NCBI RefSeq assembly: GCF_013368755.1 | Contig: NC_049566.1 | Location: forward strand, 3,534,001-3,598,000 | Reading direction: 5' to 3' | DNA: 64,000 bases | From: Talaromyces rugulosus | Lineage: Eukaryota > Ascomycota > Eurotiomycetes > Eurotiales > Trichocomaceae | Shown here: one piece after another, positions 59,503 to 64,000 of the stretch | Numbering within the stretch: position 1 is the first letter of the stretch | Layout of the letters: every line of letters begins with the position of its first letter | Program-made: the position numbers and the translations under genes | Notes under the pieces: model-generated | Told to the model about the DNA's origin: nothing | The model's input: only the letters and a program-made list of their open reading frames with translations | Databases searched by the model: none

Positions 59503-61313
59503 CTATGCAACAATTTCAACTGGCTGGTATTCTACTTCTCGCATTTCCACTTTCTTGTCTAGATATTCGCGGACAATTTTTCTCAAATCATCCCTCAATC
59601 CATCTGAAACACAAGCTACGACACTTTAGCATGATGTGAAAACATCCATTCTACTGAAAATCTCACCTAGTACAAGCATGTCCCCTATTTCTTCTTGGGT
59701 ATTGGAAACTCGTTCAATATAATCCCCCGATGCTTCTGCAGATATTATTTGGTCGTAGCTGGGCTTCCCCTTGTACAGGAACGCACGATTGTGCTTCCCG
59801 AAAGATCGTTTGTCATCTTCGGTCGATTCCACGTAGAATGACATTTCCAATATCTACATGTCCGTTAGTATCGGATATACAAAGGGATATGAGCTAACAC
59901 ACATAACCATTGTCGAGAATGTCGTCCGTCAAGAGACTATTAAGCAAGGGTTGGGCTTCGCGAACGAGATCTGTGCTGTTTAGCTCCATATCTTCAGCAG
60001 TACATCATCGGCTGTTTACCTAAAGTTTTGGTTTCCCACAGCAAATGCACGCGACGTATTCGCGCTGTCGATGTATTGTAACCATATAGAAGCTGTTTGA
60101 TATAGGGTACCACGCCAGCTATCCCGAAGCCGCTAGCAATAACGAGAACTGTTTCATATTGATCTACTGCGTAGCTGAGACCGAAGGGGCCAGTCACGAG
60201 TGCAGAAAACGAAGCTGAACCACTGGGAGAGGCGTGTTTGTATATTCTAGAGGTGAAACCTCGACGGACTTGAACAAAAAGTTCCAACGTATCTTGCTTC
60301 CCTGGGGACCAAGAGGTAACCACAAAAGGGTGGGACTGCAACCAGGAAGAAAAGCTTACCGAGGGCATCCATAACTGAATATACTGTCCGGCTCTGATCT
60401 CAAGCGGTCTCCCCAGGGTAACAGTCATCTTGACGACCTGTTCAACGTTTTCGCTGTCTCCTTGTTTTGCGAGTTCCTTATTGGTTTTATTAGGCTCTGC
60501 TTTTTTACATATAACCATCGCTCGGGGGTTTGGCCGCGACGACATGAAGCCGTTTTGATATAATAATTTTCCACACTGGTAAAGCGTGGTCGATCCGAGA
60601 ATCGCCAACGGAACATAGAGATACAGCCGAGGGAAGGCGGAATCAGATGGTATGTGCTTCCAGATGGCGTAAAAGGAGACGGCTGCGAGTCCCTGATGAG
60701 TTCGCAAGAATAATTCGTAAACGTGTTTGCGGAATATTGGAATGGAAAATATCATGATTGTTCCCAGAGTGGCCGCGCCCTTGGAACGATTAGCAGATAG
60801 AGATTTATGATGGGAAAGTTGACATACAACGATAGCAAACACATTTTCTTGTCTCTTGAGCGATAGGTTTTGCTGTATTGATAAGGCGACCAAGACGTGG
60901 AGTGCCACCAAACTACTGACCATCCATCCTGACGCACGATGGATCCACTGGCAGGTCTGCAAGGAAATTCCAAGGATGTCTGCCAGTAAACTCTGATGGA
61001 CAGTCATAAACAAGGGAATCATATTGATTAGAGCGAGCCTTCCTGTTTTAAGGTTGGCTTCGTCCCAGGACTGGACTTGGAACAACATAAGGAACAGGTT
61101 AAGAGCTCCATAGACCAGACATATGATGATACCTGCTCTAGTCCATGGCCCAAACCATCGATGGCGATTAAGAAAATATGGGTAAAGGAGATGCCTTGAC
61201 ATCCATACAGAGATCGGATGAGTCAAACGAGTGAAAGATGGTCTAGCTCGAAGCACAAAGAGTAGTAAAAGAATACCTCCAGCGGCGACCCCAGAGATGT
61301 TAATCGCATCCAT
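59503..61313 (-). CDS. Ferric/cupric reductase-like transmembrane oxidoreductase
   Basis: Predicted 544 residues from five exons: 60828-61313, 60020-60779, 59903-59991, 59667-59853 and 59503-59615. It has an N-terminal membrane helix, then a ferric-reductase transmembrane domain (about 90-240) with haem-ligand histidines in VHQSLLAD, WIHRASGW, ALHVLVAL and RTHQGLAA. An FAD-binding module contains HPFVVTSW (about 310), and an NAD(P)-binding module starts at VIASGFGIAG (about 370). The end EVEYQP is typical of the family. Such proteins move electrons from NADPH across the plasma membrane to Fe(III) or Cu(II). The 48-nt intron at 60780-60827 is in frame and has no stop, so it is easily mistaken for coding. 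The gap 59992-60019 is only 28 nt, too short for a normal intron: either a tiny intron or a frame lesion. Confidence 0.85.
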
Positions 61314-61591
61314 CGTAGATCAGCTTCAGTTGCAGTATCCGTGTTGCAATTAGTGCGGTAGATAGGAATGTTCCACGGAGCGGTGCCAAGTTCTTTATAA
61401 ATAGTTGAACATACCGAAACTTAGGTATTGCATTAGCACTCTGGTCGGGTTCTGTTGAAACATAGCAGTAAAACAGAGCACCAAAACAAAGCCTAAAATA
61501 CATTGACTCGGAAATATAAATGAACCATGATTCCCCTTCTCAAAAAGAGACTAAATAATAGCCTTCAGATCAAGCTAAACCGTGCTACATA

Positions 61592-61918
61592 ATGGCCAGT
61601 GATCCACTTTCCAAGAAACGTCGCCTGGATACTCCCAAAGCCAGGTGCCAGCAAAGAGCTCGACTCAGGAAGACTCTTTTCAAGAAATGTCACCATTACA
61701 GCATCGAGTGTGATGCAGATGTCTATATGGTCCTGCGGCTAAAAGGATCCGGTCGGATCTTTACTTTTCAGTCTGACTCTACTGACGGATTCAGCCCGTC
61801 TCTCCGAGATCTGGTACGCAACCCTTCTCATTTAGAATCCTGTTACTGTAAGATCCTAAGTGTAGCAGGAGTACCACTGGCAGAGACCGTCGAAAACGAC
61901 CTCAAAGGACTATATTAA
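61592..61918 (+). CDS. Small MADS-box (SRF-type) protein
   Basis: Single-exon, 108 residues. Residues about 15-70 read as an SRF-type MADS box: basic KARCQQRARLRKTLFKKCHHYS followed by ECDADVYMVLRL and GRIFTFQSD, matching the KKA-E-S-LCDAEV-L pattern. The long C-terminal partner domains of full MADS factors are absent. It could bind DNA as a dimer or interfere with larger MADS proteins. It starts 278 bp upstream of the divergently transcribed ferric reductase start, so the two may be co-regulated (inference). Confidence 0.7.
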   Translation: MASDPLSKKRRLDTPKARCQQRARLRKTLFKKCHHYSIECDADVYMVLRLKGSGRIFTFQSDSTDGFSPSLRDLVRNPSHLESCYCKILSVAGVPLAETVENDLKGLY

Positions 61919-62496
61919 TAAATGCGTTACATCACCAAAGGACGGACGCAAGAGCATGACCACGCCAGCCTAGACATGGAACCTGAAAGTTCGTGTTGAA
62001 GTCCGAGACTGGTGGCTGTATATTTCATGTTTTAGTCTGCTATATATGAATGAGTGGTTAGTTACTGTAGCAAAGCTTATCATCTAGATAGAGCCGTCTA
62101 AGTTTGGCAAGTCCTATTTTCTTATGTTGCTGAGACTCGGAGGATGCGGTGGTACTGTCTGTCAGGGATCTCTTCTTACGTCATCCGTCTGATTTGTGAC
62201 CAGCAACTTATAATATCGTATTGAGTATGAGTAAACGGAGGGACCAAGTGATCGTGCCGGCACCGGCAATCATGTTGCTGTTCTTTACAACACCACAGAA
62301 TCTCTCAGCATCTGTCTTCCCGTTAATATCTATTGACTATAAACAATTGAAAATATGCCCAACATAGGAAACATAATAAAATCAAACTGTGGTAACATAT
62401 TAAGAGAGCTAATGGCATTAAGCAAGAAAAAGAAAAACGAAGTAGCCGCCTGCAGCCACGAGAATGTACCCGCAGATCAACCAATCAACAACTAAC
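61919..62496. other. Intergenic region, no recognised gene
   Basis: About 580 bp of mixed composition between the MADS gene and the minisatellite. No coding frame or repeat seen. Confidence 0.45.
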
Positions 62497-62604
62497 AACC
62501 GATCTGCAATTGACAAACCAATCGGTAACGAGAAACCAGTCGGTAACGAGAAACCAATCTGTAATTAACAACTGATCTGCAACTAACAACCGGTCCGTAA
62601 CTTA
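62497..62604. repeat. Degenerate 18-19 bp tandem repeat
   Basis: About six imperfect units, such as AAACCAATCGGTAACGAG, AAACCAGTCGGTAACGAG and AACTGATCTGCAACTAAC. The array ends exactly at the stop codon of the minus-strand gene (TTA at 62602-62604), so it forms the start of that gene's 3' UTR. Confidence 0.75.
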
Positions 62605-64000
62605 GTCACGATGCCCCAAGTATTGTAGTAAGCTCTTTGTTGCAGTGTCCATTGCGGTCTTTGTATCAACCGGATCGGGGTTTTCAAGTGGAACGCTGAA
62701 CTTCAAGTATAAGGGGTCTATATGGCCGGTCAACTCTACAACTTGATTTGTAGACATCGGTAGATTAGCAAAAAGTGGTTGCATGAATGGGTCCAGTGAC
62801 TGGAAATGAGCAATAGCGTCTGGATACGCGTTTCTCATGTAGCTGATCAAGAGCTCCAGTGAGCTATCCGGGAAATTAGAGCGATTGTCACTGGTATAGC
62901 GTAAGCATCCAGTTTGTCAACTTAGGGGTCATGACATACATATGAATCGCCTCAGCTAGTCCACAGGTTAGAACAGTAATGATTCCAATACTACTTGCAA
63001 GTTTCCACCATCGTTTGCCGTAATTTTTGCAGTCCGAGACATGGCCCCCGTCGCACTTCTTGCCATTTACCTCCAACTCACCAACGTTGGCTAATATTGA
63101 CTTGTGGTATACAGCTGTCAAATCATTACCGGAACGCGGGATAGTTTCCCCATTTTGATCTCTTGTCTTGAGCCGTTCCACGCCAATATTGACAAAGATG
63201 AAAAATATAACTTGTGCCAGGCGACGATGCACCGATTTTTGTTGTTCGTCATTTTTGGTTTCCATTAGAAACCTAAACATGGTGGTAACAATTTCTGCTG
63301 AAGGGAAATTGTGACAAGGTGGAAGGGAAATCCCATGAGTTCGGTAATCTTCCAAGAGCCACCCTTTTAAGTCATTCAAAAGGATACCTGTGTCACTAAT
63401 TATTTTATCACCTGCTTGATAAATAATGTGCAACTTCTTATCATTAATAGGTCGTTTGGCACGTTTGGCAAGAAACCTAAGCAGATTTAACCGCACTGCC
63501 TCGTCCGGCAACGAAAGCTGGCCATTTTCATTGGGATCACCACTGCACGGCATCTCTGATGGGCTCAATGCTATCTGATTTGCAGACGTTGATGCTGTTT
63601 GGCTTTTCGTTCTTTTTCTAGACTTTTCTGATATGCGAACCTTTCTTTTAAGTGCACTATTTGTGAACTTTGGGGTGTGAGAAGGGTTTGACTTGGGAGA
63701 TGGATACGACGCAGCCGCGACGTCAATGGCCAAGTCATCGTCATGTCTGGTGCTCCTTTTTGGATCTTCACCAATATCCGGTACTCTTGACTCGGAAGTA
63801 AAGCCCAACCTAGACTGAGCATTATTAACGAGACCCTGGTGACCTCCCTCGCGCAGATCGTGGTTTGCGGACGCATCGTGCTTCAACCAATCAATTTCAA
63901 GAAGTCCCTCGCTCCCAGTTGGCATTATGTCATTTAGGTACGGTGTCTTCTCGCTCTCAGTTCCTATAAGAGTCACGCACATTAGCAGCACGATCTGGGA
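62602..64000 (-). CDS. Unknown fungal protein, 5' end beyond window
   Basis: Two exons visible: 62940-64000 (open to the window edge) and 62602-62890, joined by a 49-nt intron with a GTATGT donor. About 450 residues are seen. The first ATG candidates are at 63982 and about 63925, but the frame is open further, so the true start is uncertain. The N-terminal half is hydrophilic with a lysine/arginine-rich block (LKRKVRISEKSRKRTKSQT) that could be a nuclear signal. Then come a helical region and two hydrophobic stretches (LAQVIFFIFVNIGV and LASSIGIITVLTCGLAEAI), the second a likely membrane helix. I do not recognise the family. Confidence 0.6.

Larger units (their letters stand above)
37011..64000 (+). 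mobile_element. Candidate Starship giant transposon, 5' part (open at right)
   Basis: The proposal rests on four sequence observations. There is a sharp change from RIP-mutated retroelement to normal coding DNA at about 37010. The first gene inside is an intact DUF3435 tyrosine recombinase reading away from the boundary, the standard captain position. Cargo includes DUF3723 and ferric reductase genes, both recurrent Starship accessory genes, and a TPR fragment of the NLR type. A second, broken DUF3435 gene and DNA transposons lie in the same block. The far terminus, terminal repeats and target duplication are not in the window. It could instead be an old, immobile Starship remnant or a subtelomeric gene island. 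Confidence 0.6.

Overview
This window looks like part of a filamentous ascomycete chromosome, probably of the Aspergillus/Penicillium type (inference). The introns are 44-71 nt with GTANGT-like donors and CTAAC-like branch sites. The transposons belong to fungal clades, and the left half carries the C-to-T erosion typical of repeat-induced point mutation (RIP). I saw no tRNA, rRNA, CRISPR array or bacterial gene.

Bases 1-37,010 are an AT-rich graveyard of nested retrotransposons. A chromovirus-type Ty3/gypsy element is cut by the left window edge (1-4,323, minus). After a decayed spacer comes an old LINE on the minus strand (6,815-30,510), split by later arrivals. These are a second copy of the same Ty3 family with both 211-bp LTRs and the 5-bp duplication ATCTT (6,969-14,478, plus), a truncated LINE tail (16,798-17,079), a full-length LINE (17,246-23,551, minus) and a young 5'-truncated LINE (25,098-28,369, plus). 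The young LINE still has an uninterrupted RT-RNase H frame. Another LINE tail sits inside the Ty3 copy (12,954-13,286). Each later LINE has a visible 12-13 bp target-site duplication, so the order of insertion can be read. A third, different and very heavily mutated Ty3/gypsy element (about 30,511-37,010, minus) lacks its 5' end.

At about 37,010 base composition switches abruptly to ordinary coding DNA. The first gene inside (37,423-40,087, plus) encodes an apparently intact DUF3435 tyrosine recombinase, the 'captain' of Starship giant transposons. Behind it lie other genes of the Starship accessory set: a DUF3723 protein (53,351-57,488), a ferric reductase (59,503-61,313), a TPR fragment of the kind found in NOD-like receptors, and a second, broken DUF3435 copy. 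The same block has a divergently transcribed pseudokinase, a small MADS-box protein, an alpha/beta hydrolase fragment, a decayed kelch membrane protein and two pogo-type DNA transposons. My main proposal is that 37,011 to beyond 64,000 is the 5' part of a Starship inserted into the third Ty3 element. The far end is outside the window, so this is inference from gene content, gene order and the sharp boundary.

Exon coordinates were worked out by hand from reading frames, splice signals and family resemblance. No alignment or database search was run, and family names rest on recognition of motifs.
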